Assembly (NCBI RefSeq): GCF_000300875.1
Contig: NZ_AMSG01000022.1
Coordinates: 1-49,136 of the forward strand
Reading direction: 5' to 3'
DNA from: Galbibacter marinus
Lineage (GTDB): Bacteria > Bacteroidota > Bacteroidia > Flavobacteriales > Flavobacteriaceae
Length of the DNA stretch: 49,136 bases
Shown here one piece after another: positions 9,556 through 17,993 of the stretch. The notes below the pieces were generated by a model. It did not search any database. It was not told the DNA's origin and worked only from the letters and a program-made list of their open reading frames with translations. The first letter of the stretch is position 1. The number at the start of each line of letters is the position of its first letter. The translations under genes were made by a program, and so were the position numbers.

Positions 9556-9996
9556 TTAGTGTAATGGAACGGCAAGAAGAGGGACATTTAATTCGTCCAC
9601 AAGGTCCTTTTTGTTATTAGCGGTAAAGAGATTGTATAAAAAATCCTTTCTTCGATGTCCTGCTATAACTAAATCGATATTAAACTTATCGACCTTTTCC
9701 CTGATAACTTTTGAGACAGCACCCTGAACCAAAATGCTTTCGGCTTCGATATTGTGGTTTTGAGTGATCGCTTGTGCTAAATTTTGAATAAAAGCTGCCT
9801 CTTTTTTGCGATTCTCCGCTCTTTGATCATAGATGAATTGTGGTCCAGATTCTCTGCCAATTAACGAATCAGGATCTGGTGTAGCCACGTGAATAATCCA
9901 GATTTTTCCGTTTGAATAGCTTGCGAATTTAACAGCTTGAGCAATAAGTTTTTCTGCATCTTTAGTTTGACCAATGGCCACAAGAATATTTTTCAT
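9556..9996 (-). CDS. Universal stress protein (UspA family)
   Basis: A 146-residue single-domain Usp protein that starts MKNILVAIGQTKDAEKLI and ends DELNVPLLAVPLH, the usual first and last strands of the fold. The start at 9996 fits family N-termini; an in-frame ATG at 10032 would add 12 residues of atypical sequence. The usual ATP-binding pattern GxxGx(9)G(S/T) is degenerate here (AGHRRKDFLYNLFTANNKKD), so nucleotide binding is uncertain. No partner gene is evident. Confidence 0.85.
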   Translation of the reverse strand: MKNILVAIGQTKDAEKLIAQAVKFASYSNGKIWIIHVATPDPDSLIGRESGPQFIYDQRAENRKKEAAFIQNLAQAITQNHNIEAESILVQGAVSKVIREKVDKFNIDLVIAGHRRKDFLYNLFTANNKKDLVDELNVPLLAVPLH

Positions 9997-10097
9997 ATTT
10001 GTCTTTCGGTTTAATATAGGATTAAGATACAAATATTAGTTGAACTAAGAAATCCCTCAGTCATTAAACTTTGTTCAATCAGGGCCTTGCCTGAATT

Positions 10098-10994
10098 CTA
10101 TGACTTAGTCAGTTCGATAAATAGGCTTTCTAAATCTTTATTCTTTTGATTTAATTGTAGTGTTTTAAGTCCGTTATCATGAGCAAAATCAAACAGGGAG
10201 CCTCGCATATCTTTATCGGTATCAAAGGTGATTTGGTATACAAATCCAACCGTGTTTTTAACCTCCAATACCCGTGGTAACTGTTCTAGTAAGATGTTTT
10301 CTACGCGATAGTCAAATTCTACCTCGATCACCTGTTTTTTTGAAGAACGAAGATCTTGAAGAATTTTATCAGCGACAATCTGCCCGTCTTTTATAATGAT
10401 AACGCGATCACAAATAGCTTCAACTTCTTGCATGATATGAGTGGATAAAAGAATGGTTTTTTCCCTACCTGCTTCCCGTATTAGATTTCGGATTTCGATA
10501 AGCTGGTTTGGATCTAGTCCAGTAGTTGGCTCATCTAGAATAAGAACCTCTGGATTACTAACCAGGGCCGCGGCCAGGCCAACCCTTTGCCTGTATCCTT
10601 TTGATAATGATCCTATTTTTTTGTTAGCATGATCACCCAGACCACAGTCTTGCAATACGGGTTCTATTTGATCTTTACTTACCTTATAAATCGAAGTGAT
10701 GTATCTTAAGTACTCACGCACATACATCTCTAGATGTAAAGGATTGTGTTCTGGTAGGTAGCCAATGCTTCCCTTGACCTGCATGGGCTGAGTTGAGGCA
10801 GAATAATTATTTACCATCACACTTCCCTTATCTGGAGAAAGGTAGGTGGTTAGAATTTTCATTAAGGTAGATTTACCAGCTCCATTTGGACCTAATAAAC
10901 CTACGATTTCTCCTTTTTTAATAGAAAACGATATGTTGTCAAGAGCTTGTTTATCACCATAGCTCTTGCTGATGTTTTTAATTTCTATAGACAT
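10098..10994 (-). CDS. gldA: Gliding-motility-type ABC transporter ATP-binding protein
   Basis: This 298-residue ABC ATPase has Walker A GPNGAGKST, the signature LSKGYRQRVGLA, Walker B VLILDEPTTGLDP and an H-loop LSTHIMQEVEAICD, followed by a C-terminal extension of about 80 residues. Length and sequence resemble GldA, which works with the membrane proteins GldF and GldG in Flavobacterium gliding motility and type IX secretion. No gldF or gldG lies in this window; gldA is also separate from gldFG in F. johnsoniae. Another ABC-2-type exporter ATPase is the alternative. Confidence 0.72.
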   Translation of the reverse strand: MSIEIKNISKSYGDKQALDNISFSIKKGEIVGLLGPNGAGKSTLMKILTTYLSPDKGSVMVNNYSASTQPMQVKGSIGYLPEHNPLHLEMYVREYLRYITSIYKVSKDQIEPVLQDCGLGDHANKKIGSLSKGYRQRVGLAAALVSNPEVLILDEPTTGLDPNQLIEIRNLIREAGREKTILLSTHIMQEVEAICDRVIIIKDGQIVADKILQDLRSSKKQVIEVEFDYRVENILLEQLPRVLEVKNTVGFVYQITFDTDKDMRGSLFDFAHDNGLKTLQLNQKNKDLESLFIELTKS

Positions 10995-11177
10995 CCTTTG
11001 TCAATTAAATGCATATGCCAACCAAAGTAAGTAATTCTGAAGTTTAATTCCAAGAATCCCTAAATATAGCGGAATTTTAATTTGGTTCAAGAGTAAAGAC
11101 AATCCTAATCATCCACTAGTGCGCAGAAGTATTAGAGATTCGAATTCAACGCTCTTTTTTTAAAACCTTCTAGATTT

Positions 11178-12092
11178 TTAATTAAATAAACTTTTAAATT
11201 CTGAAGGAGACTGATTCGTTTTTTTCTTAAATAATTTGCTAAAAGACTGTGGATGTTCAAACCCAAGTTCAAATGCAATTTCACTAATGGATGAATTCGT
11301 AGTGCTCAAGCGAGCTTTGGCATAATGGATCATGCTACTCTGGATGTGCTGTTGCGCATTTTGCTGAGTATTAATGCGTAATAGACTACTTAAATAATTG
11401 GGAGAAATGTTTAATTCATCCGCGATGGTACTAACTAATGGCACACCGTTAATCAGTCCCGACTGGTTGTCAAAGTAACGCTTCAATATAGACTCAAATT
11501 TCTCCAATAGCTGGTAATTGGATTTTTTACGAGTGATGAATTGGCGCTGGTAAAAACGTTCTGCGTAAATAAGCAGTCGCTCTACTTGGTTTATTATTAG
11601 GCCTTGGGAAAACTTGTCAATTTGAGATTGGTATTCACCTTCAATAGTAAGTAGGATTTGCTCAATGGTATTTTCTTCATTATTTGATAAGAATAGCGCC
11701 TCATTAATGGCATATCCAAAGAAATCAAATGTTTTAATTTTTTTTGCCAATGGCGTTTGCCATAAGAAATCGGGATGAATCAGAAGTAGCCAACCACTTG
11801 GTTTTGTGTGTTGATTCTGATCGATTTCAATTTTCAGAAATTGAAGTGGTGAGATAAAACTAAGAAGCCCTTTGTTAAAATCATACACTTGCTGTCCGTA
11901 ATTGAATTTGGAAGTGACATTTCGCTTAAGACCTATGGTGTAAAATTCCTGAATCCAGCTTAATTGACTTTCTTGAAAAGGGTATCTAACCTTACTGTAA
12001 TCAATCAAACTGATTAGTGGATGCTCAGGTTGAGGGAGTCCACATAATTGATGGAATTCTGCGATAGACTGTAAACGAAATGTCTGTTCCAT
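11178..12092 (-). CDS. AraC-family transcriptional regulator
   Basis: A 304-residue regulator with a cupin-like N-terminal half and a C-terminal AraC DNA-binding domain (about residues 205-302). The two helix-turn-helix units are visible in TIADELNISPNYLSSLLR and SISEIAFELGFEHPQSFSKLFKKKT, ending in SPSEFK. The start at 12092 (MEQTFRLQSIAEFHQ) fits the family better than the in-frame ATG at 12137. It lies 74 bp after the SDR gene on the same strand and may control that gene; the effector is unknown. Confidence 0.87.
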   Translation of the reverse strand: MEQTFRLQSIAEFHQLCGLPQPEHPLISLIDYSKVRYPFQESQLSWIQEFYTIGLKRNVTSKFNYGQQVYDFNKGLLSFISPLQFLKIEIDQNQHTKPSGWLLLIHPDFLWQTPLAKKIKTFDFFGYAINEALFLSNNEENTIEQILLTIEGEYQSQIDKFSQGLIINQVERLLIYAERFYQRQFITRKKSNYQLLEKFESILKRYFDNQSGLINGVPLVSTIADELNISPNYLSSLLRINTQQNAQQHIQSSMIHYAKARLSTTNSSISEIAFELGFEHPQSFSKLFKKKTNQSPSEFKSLFN

Positions 12093-12166
12093 ATGTAAAG
12101 GTAATTGTTTTGAGTTATAATTTGGGGTGAAAACCAAGACCGTTTTCTAATTTGTCCACCTTTAAA

Positions 12167-12910
12167 TTAAAAAGTTTTCTGTCCCGTAGGCCTCACAACC
12201 AATTCGTTAACATCAACATCTTTTGGTTGAGAAATAGCAAAAGCTACTGCATTTGCGATAGCTTGAGCAGGTAGTAAATTCGTTCTGAACTGTTTTTTAG
12301 CGACCTTGCGTAACTCAGGATCTGAGATATGCTCAGCTAGTTCGGATTCCGTTGCTCCTGGAGCTACAATGGTTACTCGTATGTTTTCGCTAACCTCCTG
12401 ACGTAACCCTTCTGAAATAGTCCTTACCGCAAATTTAGTTGCACTATAAATAGTAGAAGTTGGGCCTACCCAGCGATCAGCAACAGAGGTAATATTAATG
12501 ATCTGGCCTTTGTCTTTTTCTTCGAAAACTGGGAGTGCTGCTGCAATACCGTGTAATACCCCTTTGATATTTACATCGATCATAGCATTCCATTCGTTGA
12601 TTTTATAATCGTTGATCATCGATAACGGCATGATTCCAGCATTGTTTATAAATACATCCAAAGAGTTGAATTCTTCTATGGCATATGCTATAAATGCTTG
12701 AACTTGCTTTGGATCCGTAACATCTAATTTTTTGTAAATCACCCGGGAATCGTTATTTGAAAGCTCTTTGGCGATTTTCTCTAATCTGTCATCTCTTCTA
12801 GCGCCTATTACAACATTTGCTCCTAAAGCGGAGAGATGTCGAGCAATTGCCTCTCCGATTCCGCTACTTGCTCCTGTAATTGCCACTACTTTTCCTTTAA
12901 TGTTTTCCAT
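12167..12910 (-). CDS. SDR-family NAD(P)-dependent oxidoreductase
   Basis: A classical short-chain dehydrogenase of 247 residues. The cofactor loop TGASSGIG, the motif NNAG and the catalytic Ser/Tyr/Lys set (ITSVADRW... YSATK) are all present. The GARRDD segment after the second strand suggests a preference for NADP(H), as in YdfG-like 3-hydroxy acid dehydrogenases. It is transcribed ahead of the AraC regulator. The substrate cannot be told from sequence. Confidence 0.88.
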   Translation of the reverse strand: MENIKGKVVAITGASSGIGEAIARHLSALGANVVIGARRDDRLEKIAKELSNNDSRVIYKKLDVTDPKQVQAFIAYAIEEFNSLDVFINNAGIMPLSMINDYKINEWNAMIDVNIKGVLHGIAAALPVFEEKDKGQIINITSVADRWVGPTSTIYSATKFAVRTISEGLRQEVSENIRVTIVAPGATESELAEHISDPELRKVAKKQFRTNLLPAQAIANAVAFAISQPKDVDVNELVVRPTGQKTF

Positions 12911-13076
12911 CTTTTTATTGATTTAATTTGTGTAGTACAAAATTGCTTTAAGAGGAAATCTTATGCGTGTTCAAATCAATAAAAACTGTGTCCAAATCGT
13001 GATTATACCATAAAATGGGTTTGTTTCTATGGTAAAAGAATCACCTCATGGGTGTTATAGGTCGTAAAAAGAAAGA

Positions 13077-14264
13077 TCAATCAATGCGAAGTAGTTTTTG
13101 AGCTAGGCTAATCATCTCTGGATCACCAGTATGTTTGTTGGGTTCATCAGAAATCTTTACCGTTGGTACCCAACTCTTATTACTGGTTAGAACCTCGGTG
13201 AGTTTAATAACGATATTCATAGGTTTAAGACCCACATCATTGGTAAGATTGGTCCCAATACCAAATGAAAGTCCGATTTTTCCTTTACATGCCTTGGTTA
13301 TGGCTTCTACTTTTTCTGGATTTAATCCATCTGAAAAAATGATGTATTTGTACAGCGGATTAATCCCGTGTTTGTTGTAATGCTCAATGGTCTTTTCTGT
13401 GAACTCGTAAGGATCTCCACTATCATGGCGTACACCATCAAATAGTTTAGCAAACTTGGTATCGAAATGTCTAAAGAATACATCAGTGGTGTAGGTGTCT
13501 GATAAGGCCACACCTAAGTCTCCCCGATAAACATCCACCCAGTGTTCCAATGACATGGAATTAGCCATTTTAAATCCGTACTCTGCGGCGTGATACATAA
13601 ACCATTCGTGTGCGTGTGTCCCGATAGGTTTAACGTGATGGATCATTGCCATATGAACATTGCTAGAACCAGTAAAAATATCACCTTTGTAGGTTGAAAG
13701 CGTATTCATAACAACTCTATGGGTTCTATAGGAATGTCTTCTTCTGGTTCCAAACTCTGCAAATTTGACCTGTAGTTCATCATAGAGTTTGATTTTCTCT
13801 AGGGTATTGGCTACAATTTTTTCATTACTCCATGCTTCTTGATCAGTTAACTTATAAAAGAGTTCACTAATTAGTGATAATAAAGGTACCTCCCAAAGAA
13901 TGGTACGATACCAGTAACCTTGAACACTGACTTTTAAATCCTCACCATCTTGTTGTATGTTTACCTCAGAAGGGTCATAGCGATAACCTTCTAAAAAATC
14001 AATATAAGCAGGGTTGAGATATGGACAATTTTCAATTAGAAATTGTTTTTCATCTTTGGTCAATTGCAGCTGTGTCATCTGATTGATCGCAGTTCTCAAT
14101 GCTTGATCAAAACCTCTGGGGAATTTATGCTCCCCGCGATTTATGAATTGATACCTAGACTGTATTCTGGGAAAAAGTTTCACAACAGCACACTGCATAG
14201 TGAATTTATAAAAGTCGTTATCTAATATTGAATTAAATACAGCGAATTGAGTATCCATAAGCAT
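13077..14264 (-). CDS. pncB: Nicotinate phosphoribosyltransferase
   Basis: PncB converts nicotinate and PRPP to nicotinate mononucleotide in NAD salvage. At 395 residues it is close to the E. coli enzyme. Family motifs include SILDNDFYKFTMQ, EFGTRRRHSYRTH, GTSNVHMA-like GSSNVHMA, IGTHAHEWFMYH with its conserved histidines, and HDSGDPYEF in the phosphoribosyl-binding part. A second in-frame ATG two codons later (14258) is an equally good start. The kmo gene near the end of the window belongs to the complementary tryptophan-to-NAD route. Confidence 0.93.
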   Translation of the reverse strand: MLMDTQFAVFNSILDNDFYKFTMQCAVVKLFPRIQSRYQFINRGEHKFPRGFDQALRTAINQMTQLQLTKDEKQFLIENCPYLNPAYIDFLEGYRYDPSEVNIQQDGEDLKVSVQGYWYRTILWEVPLLSLISELFYKLTDQEAWSNEKIVANTLEKIKLYDELQVKFAEFGTRRRHSYRTHRVVMNTLSTYKGDIFTGSSNVHMAMIHHVKPIGTHAHEWFMYHAAEYGFKMANSMSLEHWVDVYRGDLGVALSDTYTTDVFFRHFDTKFAKLFDGVRHDSGDPYEFTEKTIEHYNKHGINPLYKYIIFSDGLNPEKVEAITKACKGKIGLSFGIGTNLTNDVGLKPMNIVIKLTEVLTSNKSWVPTVKISDEPNKHTGDPEMISLAQKLLRID

Positions 14265-14610
14265 TCCAAGCTTTGTAATTTTTTTCGAAAGTTACTATTT
14301 ATTTTTCTAAAATAGTATTTTATGACTTTGATCAACGGAGGATTTTAAGGGGCAAATTTTTAAAAAAGGCGACCTTATATATGCGTATTTGTGTTTTGCT
14401 AAGCCAAATACTTAGCAGAATTGAAATAAAAGGGATAATAGGTTAAATACTTAGAATCTTTTTTTTAGTAAAATTGACCTAGCACTCAAGTCAAAATAGC
14501 TAATATTGATATCCAAACCGACTAATTCTGCCTAAGACACTAACAGATGGGATGGGTTTTGAAAATAAACTACCCTTATGGATTTATGGTTTTGTTAATA
14601 TTAATCTATA
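14265..14610. other. Intergenic region upstream of pncB with hairpin and direct repeat
   Basis: No gene is seen. A 7-bp inverted repeat TGCTAAG/CTTAGCA with a 7-nt spacer occupies 14397-14417. The decamer AAATACTTAG occurs twice, at 14406-14415 and 14445-14454, 39 bp apart, the first overlapping the inverted repeat. These could be regulator sites for pncB, but AT-rich chance matches are possible. No clear minus-strand -7 element was found. Confidence 0.3.
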
Positions 14611-15477
14611 TTAATATTCTAACATCGATTTATAATCAGCTTTACTAACGCTCATATTTTCTTTAGAAAACTCAATACATTTCATGCTATAGGTATCAGC
14701 ATTTTTTTTGCTAGGTATAAATTCCATCTCCATCATCATTGATTTTCCATCCATTGGAATGAAGGTGTTAGGGAGACTGTTGTCTGTATTAAAAAGTCCA
14801 CTGTTAAACCCTACAGGTGTTTGATCAGTTACCCAAATTTTTGAAACACCGTCTTGTGTGGTGAATTCATATCCTTTGCAATGATAGCCTAAGATGGTTT
14901 TGCTTTCTATTTCTACAAAGTCAATATTCTCAGGTTTTGATTCTTCTTCAGCATTTTCAAGTATCTTTTTAAATAATTGATTATCGGTTCGCATAGGCAT
15001 TATTAATCTTTGATCATCCGTATGCATAAACATGGTCATGCTTTGGTTGTCTAAATCTAGTACCGTAAGGTTGTCTTCGCCGGTCTGGGTTATTTTCGTC
15101 CCAAAATAACGTACATCAGGTTCAAGCCAATATTCCAATTGATTTTTATCATTTTTGGAGGTGATTTCCATTACCGCCTTATAAGAGAAACTATACTGAT
15201 CAGGAATGTTATCGATATTTCCGCCACCAAATAAGGATTGAATGCTTTGTTGCATATTCTTAGAATTCTGATCCGCCTGGTTTTCATCCCCCTGAGATTC
15301 TATCATTGAGTCAATAGCATCATCTGTAGCTTCTGATACTTCTTTTTCTGTTCTATTTAAAACGGTTTGTTCAACGGCTTCTCCAGCTTTCTTTTTCAGC
15401 TTTTTCAAAAATTGCGCCTCAGTAGGGGTCACAAAGCACAAAAGAATTAATACGGTAAGGAATTTAATTGATTTCAT
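14611..15477 (-). CDS. Secreted DUF4412-domain protein
   Basis: A 288-residue protein with a signal peptide (MKSIKFLTVLILLCFVTPTEA) followed by a charged, helical segment (about residues 22-75) and a beta-rich region with LEYWLEPDVRYFGTKI and the segment GYHCKGYEFTTQDGVSKIWVTD typical of DUF4412. The family has no assigned biochemical role; members are exported and found mainly in Bacteroidota. The gene stands alone on the minus strand, divergent from the pheA leader. Confidence 0.72.
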   Translation of the reverse strand: MKSIKFLTVLILLCFVTPTEAQFLKKLKKKAGEAVEQTVLNRTEKEVSEATDDAIDSMIESQGDENQADQNSKNMQQSIQSLFGGGNIDNIPDQYSFSYKAVMEITSKNDKNQLEYWLEPDVRYFGTKITQTGEDNLTVLDLDNQSMTMFMHTDDQRLIMPMRTDNQLFKKILENAEEESKPENIDFVEIESKTILGYHCKGYEFTTQDGVSKIWVTDQTPVGFNSGLFNTDNSLPNTFIPMDGKSMMMEMEFIPSKKNADTYSMKCIEFSKENMSVSKADYKSMLEY

Positions 15478-15833
15478 AACTTTTGGAATTACTAATGATC
15501 TTTTAAAGTTAACAACATTATGTTTAAATTGCTTTAGAATCCGTGAGTTACCATTGTTATTCGGTGAATGGTATTAAATAACTCTCCAATAAGACCTAAT
15601 TTAAGCACTTCTAAGTGTTTTGGTTGTTTTGTAAAGACTCAATAGAGGGAGTATTAAGGAACTGTATTACCGAGAAACATTTTAAAGTCGCCCTATATTC
15701 GTATTTAAAGGTTGCTTTTGAAATCAAATCGTTAAAAAAAGTTATATTTTATCAGAAAATGAAAAAAATTGAGGGACTAGGGTTTTATATTTCAAATTAA
15801 TAGTTACTTTAGCACCACAGACATCAAGAGATC
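15478..15833. other. Divergent intergenic region between the DUF4412 gene and the pheA leader
   Basis: No supported gene is seen. A minus-strand TAACTTTA (plus 15504-15511) could serve the DUF4412 gene. For the plus strand, TACTTTAG at 15805-15812, with a T-rich TTTTA about 18 nt upstream (15783-15787), is a plausible promoter that would start transcription roughly 15-20 nt before the leader ATG. Confidence 0.4.
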
Positions 15834-15911
15834 ATGTTTACAAACGCTTATAACTGGAACTTTTATTTTTTCTTCTTTTACTTTTTTAAGAGAGGAACGG
15901 GACTGTTGTAG
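15834..15911 (+). CDS. Aromatic-rich attenuator leader peptide of the pheA operon
   Basis: A 25-codon reading frame from ATG 15834 to TAG 15909-15911. Of 25 residues, eight are Phe, three Tyr and one Trp; codons 10-18 read F-Y-F-F-F-F-Y-F-F without interruption, then KRGTGLL and stop. This is the architecture of a ribosome-stalling leader peptide. Codons 22-24 (ACG GGA CTG) contain the antiterminator strand, so a ribosome that reaches the stop codon blocks it. The downstream genes make phenylalanine and tyrosine, matching the codons sensed. The frame is too short for normal gene calling. The reading is direct; that it is translated is inference. Confidence 0.88.
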   Translation: MFTNAYNWNFYFFFFYFFKRGTGLL

Positions 15912-15966
15912 GTATTTGTAATAAAAATAATATGTTAGTCCCGGAAGAAATTTCGGGACTTTTTTT
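15898..15966 (+). terminator. Phe/Tyr-responsive transcription attenuator (antiterminator and terminator)
   Basis: The terminator is a 10-bp stem (15937-15946 with 15951-15960, one G-U pair) closed by a GAAA tetraloop and followed by Ts to 15966. The 7-mer CGGGACT of its 3' strand (15954-15960) also occurs upstream at 15898-15904, at the end of the leader peptide. That copy can pair with AGTCCCG at 15937-15943 and prevent the terminator. Stalling at the Phe/Tyr codons leaves the upstream copy free, so reading continues; full translation covers it and transcription stops 18 bp before pheA. Confidence 0.88.
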
Positions 15967-15983
15967 ATGATATAAACTCAGAA

Positions 15984-16811
15984 ATGAATAGGAAAATTGC
16001 AATACAAGGAATATTAGGATCTTTTCACCATCAAGTGGCTCAGGAATACTTCGGTCAAGATGCTGATGTAGATGAATGCTTGTCATTTGACGCCTTAGTT
16101 GATAGTCTGATGAGTAAGAAAAGTTCAGTAGCAGTGATGGCTATTGAAAACTCCATCGCTGGTTCTATTATTCCAAACTATGCCCGCATTGATGACAATG
16201 ACCTGCATATTATCGGGGAGCACTACATTAGTGTACACCACAATTTATTAGCCCTAAAAGGACAATCTATCTCAGATATTAAAGAGGTTTATTCTCATCC
16301 TATGGCTTTACTACAATGTAAGGCTTTTTTTAGGCAATATCCCCACATAAAATTAATTGAAGATGTGGATACGGCAGAGGTTGCAAGAAGAATACACCAA
16401 GGACAATTAAAAGGAATTGGAGCCATTGCAAGTAAAGCAGCCGCTTCCATTTTTGAATTGGACATCCTAGCAGAGAGCATTCAGACAATGACTAATAATG
16501 CGACCCGATTTGTGATTGTTCAAACGCAGAATTCTGTAATTCCTATTGAAGAAATTAATAAAGCATCCGTAAAGTTTGAATTAGGTTCCAAACGAGGAAG
16601 TCTCGCTACAGTTTTAAATGTAATGAGTGATTGTAAACTAAATTTAACCAAGATTCAATCCTTACCGAAAATTGAAACCCCTTGGCGGTATTCATTTTTC
16701 GTGGATGTGACCTTTGAGGATTATGCAGATTTTCAAAAAGCGAAATCTTTATTAGCCATTATGGCATCAGAATTTAAAGTTCACGGAGAGTACATAAATA
16801 CAATGCGATGA
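15984..16811 (+). CDS. pheA: Prephenate dehydratase
   Basis: A 275-residue monofunctional enzyme converting prephenate to phenylpyruvate. The catalytic domain (about 1-185) contains AIENSIAGSI, a segment VYSHPMALLQC and the active-site motif NNATRFVIV. A C-terminal ACT domain (about 195-275) has RGSLATVLN at the GALV position, but the usual Phe-binding ESRP motif reads QSLP. There is no fused chorismate mutase; that activity sits on the last gene of the operon. The gene is first after the attenuator and overlaps the next by 4 bp. Confidence 0.93.
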   Translation: MNRKIAIQGILGSFHHQVAQEYFGQDADVDECLSFDALVDSLMSKKSSVAVMAIENSIAGSIIPNYARIDDNDLHIIGEHYISVHHNLLALKGQSISDIKEVYSHPMALLQCKAFFRQYPHIKLIEDVDTAEVARRIHQGQLKGIGAIASKAAASIFELDILAESIQTMTNNATRFVIVQTQNSVIPIEEINKASVKFELGSKRGSLATVLNVMSDCKLNLTKIQSLPKIETPWRYSFFVDVTFEDYADFQKAKSLLAIMASEFKVHGEYINTMR

Positions 16812-17959
16812 TAAAAGTAGCAGATCGTTTAAAAAGCGTCGAAGAATATTACTTCTCTAAAAAGTTAAGAGAGGTAGGTGGTTTAATTGCTCAAGGCAAA
16901 CCGGTTATTAATATGGGGATTGGTAGTCCAGACCTAGCGCCAGCTGACCAAGTACTAGAAGCACTTGTGAGTTCACTGGGAGATGAGAAAGCACACCAAT
17001 ACCAATCCTATCAAGGATTGCCAGAACTAAGAAAAGGAGCATGCTCGTTTTATCAGCAGTATTTTGATGTGAGTTTAGATAGCAATACTGAGGTGTTGCC
17101 CCTTATGGGTTCTAAGGAAGGGATCATGCATATTAGTATGGCTTTTTTAAACCCGGGTGACCAGGTCTTAATACCGAATCCAGGATATCCTACCTATACT
17201 TCTGTGACTAATTTGGTCGGGGCCGTGGCAAAGTATTACGATTTAAGTCAAGACTCGAATTGGTTACCAGATATCAAAGCGTTGGAACAAACAGATCTTT
17301 CTAAAGTGAAGATTATGTGGTTGAGTTATCCACACATGCCTACAGGAGCAAACGCTAATGTGGAAATCTTTAAAGAATTAGTTGACTTTGCAAAACGAAA
17401 TGATATTCTTTTAGTGAATGACAATCCATACAGTTTTGTTCTAAACGAAAATCGATTGAGTTTGCTTTCAGTGGATGGAGCTAAGGATGTTGCATTGGAA
17501 CTTAATTCCCTGAGTAAAACTTTTAATATGGCAGGCTGGAGAGTTGGATTTGTTTTTGGAAGTACCGATCATATAGGAGCTATTCTAAAGGTGAAAAGCA
17601 ATATGGACAGTGGAATGTTTTACGGATTGCAAAAAGGAGCCGTTAAGGCATTGGAATTATCCAAGGACTGGTATGCAAATTTAAATCAAGTGTACGCCCG
17701 CCGTAGAGAGCTTATCTTTCAATTGGCCGATAAATTAGGTTGTACGTATGATACAAGTGCCTCTGGTATGTTTGTTTGGGCTAAATTACCAGAAGGAATT
17801 CACTCAGCTGAAGAATTTATTGACGGTGTACTTTACGACAAAAGCATATTTATTACTCCTGGAACCATATTTGGAAGCCAAGGGGAAGGATATATTCGTT
17901 TTTCTTTATGTGTCAAAGAAGCACAAATTCAACAAGCGATTCAACGATTTAAAGCTTAA
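16808..17959 (+). CDS. PLP-dependent aminotransferase, probably aromatic amino-acid transaminase
   Basis: A class I/II aminotransferase of 383 residues. The PLP-binding lysine lies in LNSLSKTFNMAGWRVGF, with NPGYPTY, SYPHMPTGA and a C-terminal YIRFSLC motif. It overlaps pheA by ATGA, so translation is probably coupled. Lying between pheA and tyrA, it most likely transaminates phenylpyruvate and 4-hydroxyphenylpyruvate to Phe and Tyr. Its sequence type also resembles LL-diaminopimelate or aspartate aminotransferases, so the substrate is inferred from position. Confidence 0.85.
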   Translation: MIKVADRLKSVEEYYFSKKLREVGGLIAQGKPVINMGIGSPDLAPADQVLEALVSSLGDEKAHQYQSYQGLPELRKGACSFYQQYFDVSLDSNTEVLPLMGSKEGIMHISMAFLNPGDQVLIPNPGYPTYTSVTNLVGAVAKYYDLSQDSNWLPDIKALEQTDLSKVKIMWLSYPHMPTGANANVEIFKELVDFAKRNDILLVNDNPYSFVLNENRLSLLSVDGAKDVALELNSLSKTFNMAGWRVGFVFGSTDHIGAILKVKSNMDSGMFYGLQKGAVKALELSKDWYANLNQVYARRRELIFQLADKLGCTYDTSASGMFVWAKLPEGIHSAEEFIDGVLYDKSIFITPGTIFGSQGEGYIRFSLCVKEAQIQQAIQRFKA

Positions 17960-17993
17960 ACTAATTCTGATAAATGAAAAATAGAAATTCAAA

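Noticed and set aside
13006-13034. 7-bp inverted repeat (TACCATA/TATGGTA) after pncB
   Set aside because: The stem is short, the loop long and no T-run follows on the minus strand; not strong enough to call a terminator.
15615-15800. 61-codon open frame upstream of the pheA leader
   Set aside because: Low-complexity composition, no ribosome-binding site, no recognisable family, and it overlaps the likely leader promoter region.
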